Of a stretch of 64,000 nt of DNA, positions 17,918-28,253 are shown in pieces. Position 1 is the stretch's first letter; the number at the start of each line of letters is the position of its first letter. The DNA is from Keguizhuia sedimenti (lineage in GTDB: Bacteria > Pseudomonadota > Gammaproteobacteria > Burkholderiales > Burkholderiaceae_D): assembly GCA_030715135.1 (NCBI GenBank), contig JAUYVH010000002.1, positions 434,001-498,000 on the forward strand. Direction: 5' to 3'. Below the pieces are notes generated by a model that ran no database searches, was not told where the DNA came from, and was given only the letters and a program-made list of their open reading frames with translations. A program made the translations under genes and the position numbers.

Positions 17918-18511
17918 ATGAAAAACTGGATGAGATGGAGCACAATGCTGATCCTTGCCTGGACGCTGACCGCCTGCGGCTACAATGAATTCCAGACCAA
18001 GGACGAAGCGATCAAGGCAGCCTGGAGTGAAGTAGTCAATCAGTACCAGCGGCGTGCAGATCTGATCCCGAACCTGGTAAATACGGTCAAGGGCTATGCA
18101 TCCCACGAAAGGGAAACGCTGGAAGCCGTCACCAAGGCGCGCGCGGCCGCGACCAGTTTCCAGATTACTCCGGAAGTATTGAACAACCCGGAAGCTTTCC
18201 AGAAATTCCAGCAGGTTCAGGGCGAACTTTCTTCCGCCCTGTCGCGACTGATGGCAGTTTCCGAGAACTATCCGCAATTGAAGGCAGACACGAGTTTCCG
18301 TGATCTGCAATCGCAGCTCGAAGGCACGGAGAACCGCATCACCGTTGCCCGCCAGCGCTATATCCAGACCGTGCAGGAATACAATGTACTGGCACGGCGC
18401 TTCCCGACCAACCTGACTGCCATGATGTTCGGTTACGACGTCAAACCCAATTTCACCGTAGCGAACGAAAAAGCGATTTCCAATGCGCCTACCGTGGATT
18501 TCGGCAAATAA
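17918..18511 (+). CDS. LemA family lipoprotein
   Basis: 197 residues. An N-terminal signal with lipobox LTAC places Cys near residue 20, so it is probably membrane-anchored. The body is the helical LemA fold: AAWSEVVNQYQRRADLIPNLVNTVKGYASHE, the conserved NRITVARQRYIQTVQEYN helix, and FPTNLTAMMFGY. AAGGAA precedes the ATG. It is the first gene of a unit with two TPM-domain genes, the usual LemA–YgcG neighbourhood. The molecular function of LemA is not settled. Confidence 0.9.
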   Translation: MKNWMRWSTMLILAWTLTACGYNEFQTKDEAIKAAWSEVVNQYQRRADLIPNLVNTVKGYASHERETLEAVTKARAAATSFQITPEVLNNPEAFQKFQQVQGELSSALSRLMAVSENYPQLKADTSFRDLQSQLEGTENRITVARQRYIQTVQEYNVLARRFPTNLTAMMFGYDVKPNFTVANEKAISNAPTVDFGK

Positions 18512-18526
18512 GGCATAGCGAAGACA

Positions 18527-19324
18527 ATGACCGTCTTTCGAATCTTGGCTGCATGGCTGCTGGCATCGGTTGTCATGCTGGCCGGTGCGCAGAACCTTGC
18601 AACGGTTCCGCCGCTGCAGGCACGCGTGACCGACAACGCAGGGATGCTGCAGCCGCAGCAGCGCGCGGCGCTGGAAAACGTTCTGGCTGATTATGAGCAG
18701 CGTACCGGCAGCCAGATCGCCATCCTGCTGGTCAACAGCACCGCCCCTGAAGCCATCGAGCAGTACAGCATCCGCGTAGCGGACGCATGGAAGATCGGCC
18801 GCAAGGGTGTGGACGATGGCGTGATCGTGGTAATCGCGAAAGATAATCCACCTGCCCTGCGCCGCATGCGCATCGAAGCGGGACGCGGCGTCCAGGGCAG
18901 CCTGACCGACGCGCAATCCAAGCGCATCCTGCAGGATGTGATGGCGCCGCATTTCCGGCAGAACGATTTTTACGGTGGACTGGCAGCCGGCATTTCCGCT
19001 ATCGCCAACCTGCTGGACAAGGAACAATTTCCCGCGCCGAAGCAGGCACAAGGACAACAACAGGAGGACGGCGGCTTCTTCAGCCTGCTTCCCTTCATTT
19101 TCTTTATCTTCATTCTGATAAGCATGATGCGCTCCCGCTCTCGTGCTTCACGGCGCGTCTTTAACAATCACGGCTGGGGACGCAACCGAGGCATCATACT
19201 TGGCAGCGGAATTGGATATGGCGGCTTCGGGGGATTCGGCGGTGGTGGCGGAGGCTTCGGCGGCGGCGGTTTCGGCGGCGGCGGTGGCGGTTTCGATGGT
19301 GGTGGTGCTTCGGGGAACTGGTAA
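18527..19324 (+). CDS. TPM domain protein, YgcG type
   Basis: 265 residues. A cleavable signal peptide (to about residue 23, LAGAQN) is followed by a TPM domain: VTDNAGMLQPQQRAALENVLADYEQRTGSQIAILLVNS, DGVIVVIAKDNP, IEAGRGVQGSLTDAQSKRIL. A membrane anchor lies near residue 185 (LLPFIFFIFILISMM). The last 40 residues are almost pure Gly with Phe and Ser. TPM domains have been reported to bind metal and act as weak phosphatases in other systems. It sits between lemA and a second TPM gene, whose ATG follows its stop directly. Confidence 0.88.
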   Translation: MTVFRILAAWLLASVVMLAGAQNLATVPPLQARVTDNAGMLQPQQRAALENVLADYEQRTGSQIAILLVNSTAPEAIEQYSIRVADAWKIGRKGVDDGVIVVIAKDNPPALRRMRIEAGRGVQGSLTDAQSKRILQDVMAPHFRQNDFYGGLAAGISAIANLLDKEQFPAPKQAQGQQQEDGGFFSLLPFIFFIFILISMMRSRSRASRRVFNNHGWGRNRGIILGSGIGYGGFGGFGGGGGGFGGGGFGGGGGGFDGGGASGNW

Positions 19325-19825
19325 ATGAGTATGCTTACTCGCTTTTTCCAACATTTATTCATTACGGCAAGACATGGCCGGCGGGCGTTTCCCGATTCCA
19401 CATTGAAAGCGATTCAAGAAGCTATCGCGCACGGAGAGAAGCGCCATCGCGCTGAGGTACGCCTGATGATCGAAGCGTCGCTGCCACTGCATGAAGTCTT
19501 GTCCGGGACCACGCCGAGGCAAAGAGCGTGCGAGCTGTTTACCGAATACCGCATCTGGGATACCGAAGAAAATTGCGGCATCCTCATTTATATCAATCTG
19601 GCCGACCATGATGTTGAAATCGTTGCCGACCGTGCAGCCGACCGTGCGCTCAACCATGACACGTGGGAATCGGTCTGCCAGATGATGACCAGTGGATATA
19701 AGCAAGGCGAGTTCGAGGCCAGCACGGTTGCAGCGATTGAAAGGCTGAATGATCTGCTGCACGCGGCTTTTCCGGATGACGGCTCACGCGCCAACCAGCT
19801 ATCGGACCATCCGCTGATACTCTAG
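19325..19825 (+). CDS. TPM domain protein, second copy
   Basis: 166 residues with a degenerate TPM domain and no signal peptide. The pattern is IQEAIAHGEKRHRAEVRLMIEASLP, RACELFTEYRIWDTEENCGILIYINLADHDVEIVADRA, and a closing helix. The start codon directly follows the upstream stop (TAAATG), so it is translationally coupled. LemA, YgcG and this short cytoplasmic or peripheral TPM protein form a three-gene cluster often seen in Burkholderiales. Confidence 0.82.
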   Translation: MSMLTRFFQHLFITARHGRRAFPDSTLKAIQEAIAHGEKRHRAEVRLMIEASLPLHEVLSGTTPRQRACELFTEYRIWDTEENCGILIYINLADHDVEIVADRAADRALNHDTWESVCQMMTSGYKQGEFEASTVAAIERLNDLLHAAFPDDGSRANQLSDHPLIL

Positions 19826-19864
19826 AGCAGTTTTAGCCGCCGGAATTTTCCGGGTACATGCTGT

Positions 19865-20929
19865 TTACTGTTTTCTGTCCGCGTCTCTCAGCTTGACAAT
19901 GCGCTCTTCATCGCTCGGATGTGAACTAAGATAGTCCATGGATACGTTGCGTTTATTGTCGGCTTTCGTCCGGCGCCGGTTACGTCGTTCGCCCTCCTCG
20001 CTTGCGCTGGCCGAACGGTATTCGCGCTCCTCGCCCATTTTCTTAAACAGATCGGCCATAGGTGACAGAGGCAAGCGATTTATGCGCATCATGTCGATTG
20101 CATACTGATCGGACTCACGCTCGAAGTCGCGGGAGTATTTCTGGTCCAGCAAAAAGCCTGGAATTGTTGCGAGGGCGCTCGACACATCGCCGACCAGAAA
20201 ATTGACGACGATGCCGACACCCATTGCCTGCAGCAGACGGCGCGTGGAGTGATGATGGCGCACATGGCCCAGTTCATGTCCGAGCACGCCCAATACCGCA
20301 TGGTCGTTGCCGGCCATTGCCACTAGTTCATCGGTCATCAGGATGACGCCATTGGGCAAAGCCAACGCATTGGGGCCGATCTGGCTGCGGCGGAATTCGA
20401 GCCGATAACCTGTTTTATCGCCATGCGGCTGCTTCATCTGCGCGAACAGATTTCTTAAACGCGCCTGCTCCGCCGGGCTTAACCTAGAGGGCTGCATATA
20501 GTGCTTGTCGATCAACGCCAGGCCTTCGTCGCCGAGCTTTTTCTCGAACGACGCCGGCAGGTGCTGGGCAATGCGATCCGCCGCCCATGGCAAACCCCAT
20601 TGGTACCCGCTGATCAATATTATTACCAGTGCAATCAGGGCAAAAAGCGAAAGCGGCCAGTTCTGCTGCCATTGCGTGATCCTCGGCTCGCGATATCGGT
20701 TTGCACGCAGCATTTTGTCGAAATTTGCATCGGCGATTTCTACCGTCGCTCCGTCGGCAAAGCGTATGATGCGCGGCGCATGCTCCAGCCGTTCCGAAAC
20801 GTCCACTTGCGATAGGCGGGCATTGCGCCGTATGCCTTCACCGCGGAGTGCGATCACGCGTTTGTGAATGATCAGCGTAACAGGATTGCGACGCGTGCTC
20901 TGTCCGTCAAAATAGATGGCGTCGATCAT
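19865..20929 (-). CDS. M48 family zinc metallopeptidase, membrane-anchored
   Basis: 354 residues. An N-terminal domain of about 85 residues is followed by a membrane segment at about 91-108 and an M48 peptidase domain. The zinc motif HELGH is at 218-222, with the expected downstream Glu in FERESDQYAID. This resembles the BepA/LoiP group in quality control of the envelope, with the active site probably periplasmic. The start overlaps the stop of the upstream DUF898 gene by four bases. Confidence 0.88.
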   Translation of the reverse strand: MIDAIYFDGQSTRRNPVTLIIHKRVIALRGEGIRRNARLSQVDVSERLEHAPRIIRFADGATVEIADANFDKMLRANRYREPRITQWQQNWPLSLFALIALVIILISGYQWGLPWAADRIAQHLPASFEKKLGDEGLALIDKHYMQPSRLSPAEQARLRNLFAQMKQPHGDKTGYRLEFRRSQIGPNALALPNGVILMTDELVAMAGNDHAVLGVLGHELGHVRHHHSTRRLLQAMGVGIVVNFLVGDVSSALATIPGFLLDQKYSRDFERESDQYAIDMMRINRLPLSPMADLFKKMGEEREYRSASASEEGERRNRRRTKADNKRNVSMDYLSSHPSDEERIVKLRDADRKQ

Positions 20930-22167
20930 AAGGCAATATCAATATCAAACAAATCGCCGGCTTCCTGGCCGATTGCGCCGGCATTGTCATCGGCATGGTC
21001 CGCCAGCACGCTTTCCAGATCGTCCGCCAAAGGAATCAGCGTGACACTCTCTATCCGGTATTTCATGCGCCTGACGGCGGCGAATGGCTTATAAAGACCT
21101 AGAGTTAACGTGATAAGTGCGAGGTTGGAAGCATGGATTGCCAATAGTTTCCTGGTTTGCACCTCGCTCTCGAAGCGCATGCCTGCAATGGTCGTATGAT
21201 TCCATACAAGGTTTTGGATGGTGCCTTCCAGATAAGCCATGACAAACAGATAGCCGACATATGCCGTCAATAATCCATACAGGATCTCAAACAGCCAGCC
21301 GAATGAGCTCTGCTGCGTGGCTGCATAGAATTTGCCGGTTGCCGCCGCAAACACGCCGACTGCAAAAGACCCCAGGATCATGTAGCCGACCGCCTTGCCA
21401 TAGGTCTTGAAGAACTCACGTTTCGGCGCATCGAAAAAGAAAGGCATTTGTCCGAAATAGGCGTTGTCGTGCTGATAGCGTTTGAACAGATAATGCGCCA
21501 GCGGAACTGCAGAAAAAATGACCACCAGCGGCAATATGACGGCTGTGAGGATCAGGCCCAGTCCTGGCCGGTTCGAGAATGAAGTGACCAGGCTCCAGAT
21601 CAGCAAACCGGTCACGGCGAACAGGACAGGAAAGATGATCAGCATCTTGTAGGCCTGCGCCACCGTGCCGCGGAAGTGAAAGCGCACGCCGCGGTAAGTG
21701 GAATTGGCCATCTTGAACCGGAATGCGCGGGACAGCAGCCATGGCGTGATGACAATCAATATCAGCGCAATGCCCAGCGCGGCAGGCTTATACAAGTCGA
21801 ATGTCAGCTTGTATGATGCCAAAAGCCCCAGCGCGAGAATGCGCCCTTTCAGGATCGCTTTGGGATTGCCGCGGTAATCGAAGATCGCGCCGGCGACGCG
21901 GGTATTGCGGTAGAAGTACTGGAGCCTGCGGGCCTTGGCCCAGGCCGAATAAATGCCGAGCGTTGCAATGGTCAGCAGTACGTTGACGGTCCAGATGCGA
22001 AAATATTCTCCGCCGGTGCCCGTGAACTCGAATTGCTGCGGCCCGCTCGTCGGCTGCAATACAGGAGGAGATGTCGGCAAGGGCTTATTTGCCGGAACAT
22101 GCGCCCTCGGTCGGATGCCCTGCTCGTTTCGCAACGGCACGCCGGCTTCGATAGCCGTGTCTGCCAT
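20926..22167 (-). CDS. YjgN/DUF898 family membrane protein
   Basis: 413 residues. A soluble proline-rich N-terminus of about 45 residues is followed by FEFTGTGGEYFRIWTVNVLLTIATLGIYSAWAK, the family signature, and several further membrane segments. AFRFKMANSTYRGVRFHF and the second TLGLYKPFAAVRRMKYRIES show the internal repeat. The function is unknown. Overlap with the M48 peptidase gene suggests that the two work together in the envelope. Confidence 0.85.
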   Translation of the reverse strand: MADTAIEAGVPLRNEQGIRPRAHVPANKPLPTSPPVLQPTSGPQQFEFTGTGGEYFRIWTVNVLLTIATLGIYSAWAKARRLQYFYRNTRVAGAIFDYRGNPKAILKGRILALGLLASYKLTFDLYKPAALGIALILIVITPWLLSRAFRFKMANSTYRGVRFHFRGTVAQAYKMLIIFPVLFAVTGLLIWSLVTSFSNRPGLGLILTAVILPLVVIFSAVPLAHYLFKRYQHDNAYFGQMPFFFDAPKREFFKTYGKAVGYMILGSFAVGVFAAATGKFYAATQQSSFGWLFEILYGLLTAYVGYLFVMAYLEGTIQNLVWNHTTIAGMRFESEVQTRKLLAIHASNLALITLTLGLYKPFAAVRRMKYRIESVTLIPLADDLESVLADHADDNAGAIGQEAGDLFDIDIAL

Positions 22168-22235
22168 GCTCCTCCCTACCCTTATAGGTTATTAATATTT
22201 TCGGTAGGTTACCCTAATTCAACTTTTGGCAACAG

Positions 22236-23663
22236 CTATCCTTGCTCATAGACCCACTGCAGCAGGGCATCGTGTGCCTCTTGCGCCACGGGCGCATTCG
22301 GATGGTTGATGATGGATACCACCGCATAACGCTTGCCGGACATCGCAAGCACATATCCGGCAATCGAGCGCACATCGATCAGGCTCCCAGTTTTGATATG
22401 TGCATGGCCGGCGACACTATGGTTCTGCAGGCGCCGCCGCATGCTGCCGTCATATCCGACCAGCGGCATGGATGAGATCAGTTCCGGCATCAAAGGGGAA
22501 CGATAGGCCAGCGTAAGCATGCGCCCGAGAGTGCCGGCGGAAATCCTTTCATTGCGCGAAAGACCTGAACCATTTTCGATGACGACTCCTGATGCGTCCA
22601 TGCCCTTTGAAGCCAGCCATGCCCTGATCGCATCCGCTCCGCTTTGCGCGGTTGCAGGGATTGCACCACTCGCCGCGCCAAGTGTGTAGAGCAGTTGCCG
22701 CGCCATGACGTTATTGCTGTACTTGTTAATGTCGCGAATGATCTCCGGCAAAGCCGCCGACTGCCATTCCGCGATCAGCTGCGCCGACGCAGGAAGGAGT
22801 CCGTCGGTAGTCGGTCCCAGTATGCTTCCTCCCATATCGTTCCACATCTGCCTGAATACGGCCGCAAAGTATTGACTGTGTGAGAGGGTATAAGGATGGA
22901 CATGCCAGATTTTTTCACCGCAACTAAGCGAGTACGTTCCTGGAAACACCATGCCGCCGGCATGAAATTGCGGCTGCAGTTTTCCTTTCCAGTCGCCGCA
23001 GTCACCGTTGACAAGCGCAGGTGCCGTAACCGTATAGTCAACAAGGTTTGGCTCCATCAGCACGCGTGCTGAACCATTCATTCCGTTCGGCAGGAAACGT
23101 AGCGTGAGCGACTTGTAATTCAGCAGCAATGCATCAGGGCCGGCGTTATACGGCTTCAATGGGTCGCCATCGAACGCTGCTGCATCGTGCCATCCTTGCT
23201 CGAATACGCTGCGGTCCAATTGCAGACTGCCGCGGATTTCACGAATGCCCTTCGCCCGTATCTGGCGCAAGAACATCCACAGGTGTTCAGGCATCAGCTT
23301 GGGGTCTCCATTGCCTTTGACGATCAAATCGCCGTTCAGCACATCGCCCTGCACTACACCGTTGACATAAACCTGTGTTTTCCATGAAAAAGTCGGACCG
23401 AGCAATTCCAGCGCCGCGTTGGTGGTCACCAGCTTCATGGTCGAAGCCGGATTGAACGGCGTGCTTGAATTGAATGCCGCCATCAACTTCCCGCTCTCCA
23501 CTTCCTGCACATAAATGCTGGCCGCTTCAGGAGGAATCGCCAGCCGCTCCAGTGATTCAGCGACGCCTTGCGGCAATTCCTGTGCACGAGGCGGCTTTAC
23601 CGTCGCACAAGCAGTCATCACGCAAATCAGAATTCCTGTCTGAAGGAAACGCAGAAGGGGCAT
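22236..23663 (-). CDS. dacB: D-alanyl-D-alanine carboxypeptidase/endopeptidase (PBP4 type)
   Basis: 475 residues, usual for DacB. It trims and cleaves peptidoglycan cross-links in the periplasm. Penicillin-binding motifs are S74-T-M-K77, S-N-N in NKYSNNVMARQ, and K-T-G in HIKTGSL. The large insert between the first two motifs is typical of PBP4. The signal peptide ends near a Cys (VMTAC), so a lipoprotein form is possible although the -3 residue is Met. It appears monocistronic. Confidence 0.92.
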   Translation of the reverse strand: MPLLRFLQTGILICVMTACATVKPPRAQELPQGVAESLERLAIPPEAASIYVQEVESGKLMAAFNSSTPFNPASTMKLVTTNAALELLGPTFSWKTQVYVNGVVQGDVLNGDLIVKGNGDPKLMPEHLWMFLRQIRAKGIREIRGSLQLDRSVFEQGWHDAAAFDGDPLKPYNAGPDALLLNYKSLTLRFLPNGMNGSARVLMEPNLVDYTVTAPALVNGDCGDWKGKLQPQFHAGGMVFPGTYSLSCGEKIWHVHPYTLSHSQYFAAVFRQMWNDMGGSILGPTTDGLLPASAQLIAEWQSAALPEIIRDINKYSNNVMARQLLYTLGAASGAIPATAQSGADAIRAWLASKGMDASGVVIENGSGLSRNERISAGTLGRMLTLAYRSPLMPELISSMPLVGYDGSMRRRLQNHSVAGHAHIKTGSLIDVRSIAGYVLAMSGKRYAVVSIINHPNAPVAQEAHDALLQWVYEQG

Positions 23664-24066
23664 AGGATCAGCTCTGAATTATTGAAGCTGCTTAGTTTAT
23701 CCCATGCAGTATCCTTCGGTGTCTATCCTGACGCGTCCGAGCCTCTTCCATTGTTCGTGCGTAAAAAAACAGGCTCTTCCCTTGCTTTTTATTCATGCAG
23801 CGCCACCCTGAACTGTGATGATTTGCCTGTCATGCTTCCTGAAGATGCCAGTCGGCTCTCTAGATACTTTGCGCCTGGCAAGAATAATTCTATTTTTTGA
23901 AACTATTTGTGATGCATCAGGGAAGCAAAAGATTCCTTTTTTGCGCTTTAATTTTTTGCGGCCAATCAAAAGTCGATAAAACTCTTTTTGTTAAGTTAAG
24001 CCGTCCGCTTCCGCAGCCATGTATGACTGCCCGAAGCAGTGTGATCAAAACTTATAGAGGATTTTT
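23664..24066. other. Divergent intergenic region
   Basis: Gap between dacB (minus) and the TbpB-like lipoprotein (plus). It is AT-rich at 23880-24000. I see no gene, tRNA or clear operator. Confidence 0.4.
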
Positions 24067-25641
24067 ATGATTACTTCTGCAAAATCAGTCTGCGTGTTGG
24101 CAATTGCTGCGGCTTTATCCGCTTGTGGTGGTGGGGGGGGTGGTGGAGGAGGCAGTTCTGACGGCGGAACAGATCCAAACGCCAATCCGAATACCGGCGG
24201 CCAGACTGCACTGCTGCCCTGCATTAATACCGAAACGATCCAATGCAGCGGAGGCAGTGTCGTCCGTACGGACAACTCAGTGGCAATGACAGACTCCGGT
24301 GTGCAGGTGTATGGAATTTCCACCAGTGACACCAAGACCGGACCGAAAACCCAGGAAGAAAAACTGCGTGATTCGCTGGTTGCATGGGGACTCGCTCCAA
24401 GCGATCCCGCATGGGGCGGCATGGCCGAAGTCAGGTTGCAGAAGAATAGCGAAGGCACGATTACACGCTCCGGCCTGCTGCTGTCCAATATCGGCACTTC
24501 GTGGGACGCCAAGACCTTGCGGCCGCCGGTCGTCGAGATCTTTACCGATGCACGCGGCTATCCTACGCAAGGACGCGTCACCTTGATTCCAAACGACCCC
24601 AATCGCTCAATCAAGCTGGGACCGCTGCCACCAAGCTCCGACCTCACTTTTTATGATTGGGCAATCAAAGGAGCAGCCGGCACGCAGGCGCATTATGCAA
24701 ATAATGTGTATTTCCCACGCTCGGAACCAATCAGGTGCGATGATGCCCCGGGATGCCCGACCGACTATGCACTTTATGCTGAAAAACAAAAACCGAACTT
24801 TGATGCGGATCCGGGGCAATGGGCGAATATCGGCGATCCAGGTCTGAACATCAGGCAGGCAGCAGATGAATTCAGCATCATGCGCTTCCACGAAGACGGC
24901 GACCTGCGCGCGGGTAACGCAAAACCCGGGCCGAACGGCGAGCCCCGGTATATTACTGACAGCGGCACCAATACCGGTTTCGGCGTCTCCTATCCCGGCT
25001 TCAAAGGCTACCGCAGCCTGGACAATTACAGCTATCAGTACGCGAACTTGTCCAGCTGGCTCAATATGGAAACAGTAGAAATCGTCGAATGGGCACTGGG
25101 CACCAATGAACACAACAAGGTGCGCCGCGGCCTGGTTGCGTTCGGCAATGTTACGCCTGCCGCCGCAATGCCGAGCAGCGGCAACGTCACATATCGCGGA
25201 GCCATCTATGGCTTCCATGCGCCTACCACGATTGCACAGCCCAGGGGCGGATCGCCGACGACATTCGAAACTGACGAAGACGCTGAGCATTTCCGCGGAG
25301 AAGCGGAAATTACGGTCAACTTCAGTACCGGTATCGCAACGGTAAGATTCATCGATACCAATACGTGGAATGAAGCTGCTACCGCGGTGCCGGCGCAATT
25401 CACGGTAAATGCCACGATCGGTGCAAATGGCGCACCGCGCAATTATTTCACCACCAGCCTGAACTCCACAGCCAATAACGCTACCCGTCAGGGAGGATTA
25501 AGCGCACGTTTCTTTGGACCGGTCAACGGTGACGGTCCGGCTGAAATCGGCGGTGCATTGTCATTCACCTATACGCCTGACAATGCAGGCTCCAACGGCC
25601 GGCAAACCGTAATCGGCGGATTTTTGGCACGAAAGCTATAG
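24067..25641 (+). CDS. TbpB-like beta-barrel surface lipoprotein
   Basis: 524 residues. The signal peptide ends in lipobox LSAC with Cys20, followed by nine glycines and a Ser/Gly/Asn linker, the layout of surface-exposed lipoproteins. The C-terminal region shows the transferrin-binding-protein-B-like barrel pattern: TYRGAIYGF, AEITVNFSTGIATVRF, then GGLSARFFGP, AEIGGALSFTY and IGGFLARKL. The central 250 residues are unrecognised. Such proteins are commonly exported by Slam proteins and bind metals, haem or host proteins; no Slam or TonB receptor gene is in the window. An 8-G run at 24133-24140 codes the Gly linker. The family call is by motif. Confidence 0.65.
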   Translation: MITSAKSVCVLAIAAALSACGGGGGGGGGSSDGGTDPNANPNTGGQTALLPCINTETIQCSGGSVVRTDNSVAMTDSGVQVYGISTSDTKTGPKTQEEKLRDSLVAWGLAPSDPAWGGMAEVRLQKNSEGTITRSGLLLSNIGTSWDAKTLRPPVVEIFTDARGYPTQGRVTLIPNDPNRSIKLGPLPPSSDLTFYDWAIKGAAGTQAHYANNVYFPRSEPIRCDDAPGCPTDYALYAEKQKPNFDADPGQWANIGDPGLNIRQAADEFSIMRFHEDGDLRAGNAKPGPNGEPRYITDSGTNTGFGVSYPGFKGYRSLDNYSYQYANLSSWLNMETVEIVEWALGTNEHNKVRRGLVAFGNVTPAAAMPSSGNVTYRGAIYGFHAPTTIAQPRGGSPTTFETDEDAEHFRGEAEITVNFSTGIATVRFIDTNTWNEAATAVPAQFTVNATIGANGAPRNYFTTSLNSTANNATRQGGLSARFFGPVNGDGPAEIGGALSFTYTPDNAGSNGRQTVIGGFLARKL

Positions 25642-25663
25642 AGCTCTGCAAGTAACTCCCCAT

Positions 25664-25701
25664 GGCCTGCATGTCCTAAAAAACATGCAGGCCGTTTCTT
25701 T
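25664..25701 (+). terminator. Intrinsic terminator after the TbpB-like lipoprotein
   Basis: GGCCTGCATGT at 25664-25674 pairs with ACATGCAGGCC at 25683-25693 around an A-rich loop. It is followed by GTTTCTTTT. Confidence 0.85.
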
Positions 25702-25819
25702 TGCGCGCCATCAAACGGTACGGCGGATTTACCCGCTAGCATTCCCTCCTCACAAAATCATGAATCACGGCTGAACCAGTCCCTCCCGGTGTAATCAAAT
25801 AACAATTTTTCTTCCCGCT

Positions 25820-25849
25820 CTTGAAAAAGGATCTAAGCGTCCCTATACT
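25820..25849 (+). promoter_or_regulatory. groESL promoter, overlapping sigma-70 and sigma-32 elements
   Basis: TTGAAA at 25821-25826 and TATACT at 25844-25849 are 17 bases apart, a near-consensus sigma-70 promoter. The same bases read CTTGAAA, then 14 bases, then CCCTATACT, which fits a sigma-32 heat-shock promoter. The CIRCE operator begins at the last base of the -10. Confidence 0.7.
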
Positions 25850-25875
25850 TAGCACTCGTTAAGGGAGAGTGCTAA
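25849..25875. promoter_or_regulatory. CIRCE operator (HrcA binding site)
   Basis: TTAGCACTC at 25849-25857, nine bases, then GAGTGCTAA at 25867-25875: a perfect match to the CIRCE consensus. HrcA bound here would block the groESL promoter and release it on heat shock. Confidence 0.93.
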
Positions 25876-25987
25876 CAATGCACATTCCTGGCTTCCGAAT
25901 TTCCAGTACGGCTATGCCGTCCTGTAAAAACCATGACTGCGGCGTGATGCCGCGTTTTTATAACTATTTGAATTTAAAGGAGTTTGT

Positions 25988-26278
25988 ATGAACCTTCGTC
26001 CTTTGCACGATCGCGTCATTGTCAAGCGCCTCGACCAGGAAACCAAAACTGCGTCTGGCATCGTTCTTCCGGAAACCGCTGCTGAAAAGCCTGACCAGGG
26101 CGAAGTACTCGCCGTCGGCAACGGCAAGATCCTGGAAGATGGCAAAGTCCGCGCGCTCGACGTCAAAGTGGGCGACCGCGTCTTGTTCGGCAAATATGCA
26201 GGCCAGACCGTCAAGGTAGAAGGCGAAGAACTGCTCGTGATGCGCGAAGAAGACATCATGGCAATCGTCCAGAAGTAA
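25988..26278 (+). CDS. groES: Co-chaperonin GroES
   Basis: 96 residues, the standard length. It is the heptameric lid of the GroEL folding chamber. [16 protein letters not shown] at the start, the mobile loop [16 protein letters not shown] that contacts GroEL, and [32 protein letters not shown] at the end are all conserved. AAAGGAG precedes the ATG. It is transcribed with groEL under CIRCE and heat-shock control. Confidence 0.98.
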   Translation: MNLRPLHDRVIVKRLDQETKTASGIVLPETAAEKPDQGEVLAVGNGKILEDGKVRALDVKVGDRVLFGKYAGQTVKVEGEELLVMREEDIMAIVQK

Positions 26279-26302
26279 TACGACATTCCACCGAATAAAT
26301 AA

Positions 26303-27964
<1,662 letters not shown>

Positions 27965-28005
27965 TTGCCGTTCGGACGGATCGGTTCTCCGGTCCGGCGC
28001 CGCAT

Positions 28006-28043
28006 AAAAATCCCGCAAGGTTCACGCCTTGCGGGATTTTTTT
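28006..28043 (+). terminator. Intrinsic terminator of groESL
   Basis: TCCCGCAAGG at 28011-28020 pairs with CCTTGCGGGA at 28027-28036, extended by five A-T pairs, with a run of Ts. Its core nearly matches the terminator at 30945-30974. Confidence 0.92.
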
Positions 28044-28253
28044 ATTTCTATCAATCCGCCTGGAACAATCCCATGAGCAGCCTGTCTTGCTAAGACGCCA
28101 AGCGTATTTTTTGCCACGACGTTTACGAAAATCCCTTCTGCCGATGTTGCTGCATGCTGTGCACCATGAAATTGCATCATGGAATCGTGCCACTTCGCCT
28201 GTGCCGCATCATTATTCATTCGATGCGGAAATTTCGTATTGAGTGCAAACGGC

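Noticed and set aside
17876-19060. 394-codon minus-strand ORF opposite lemA and the first TPM gene
   Set aside because: Antisense shadow; both plus-strand genes have recognisable domains and ribosome binding sites.
19200-19320. Tandem Gly-codon repeats as a CRISPR-like or satellite array
   Set aside because: They are the coding sequence of the Gly-rich C-terminus common in YgcG-type proteins.
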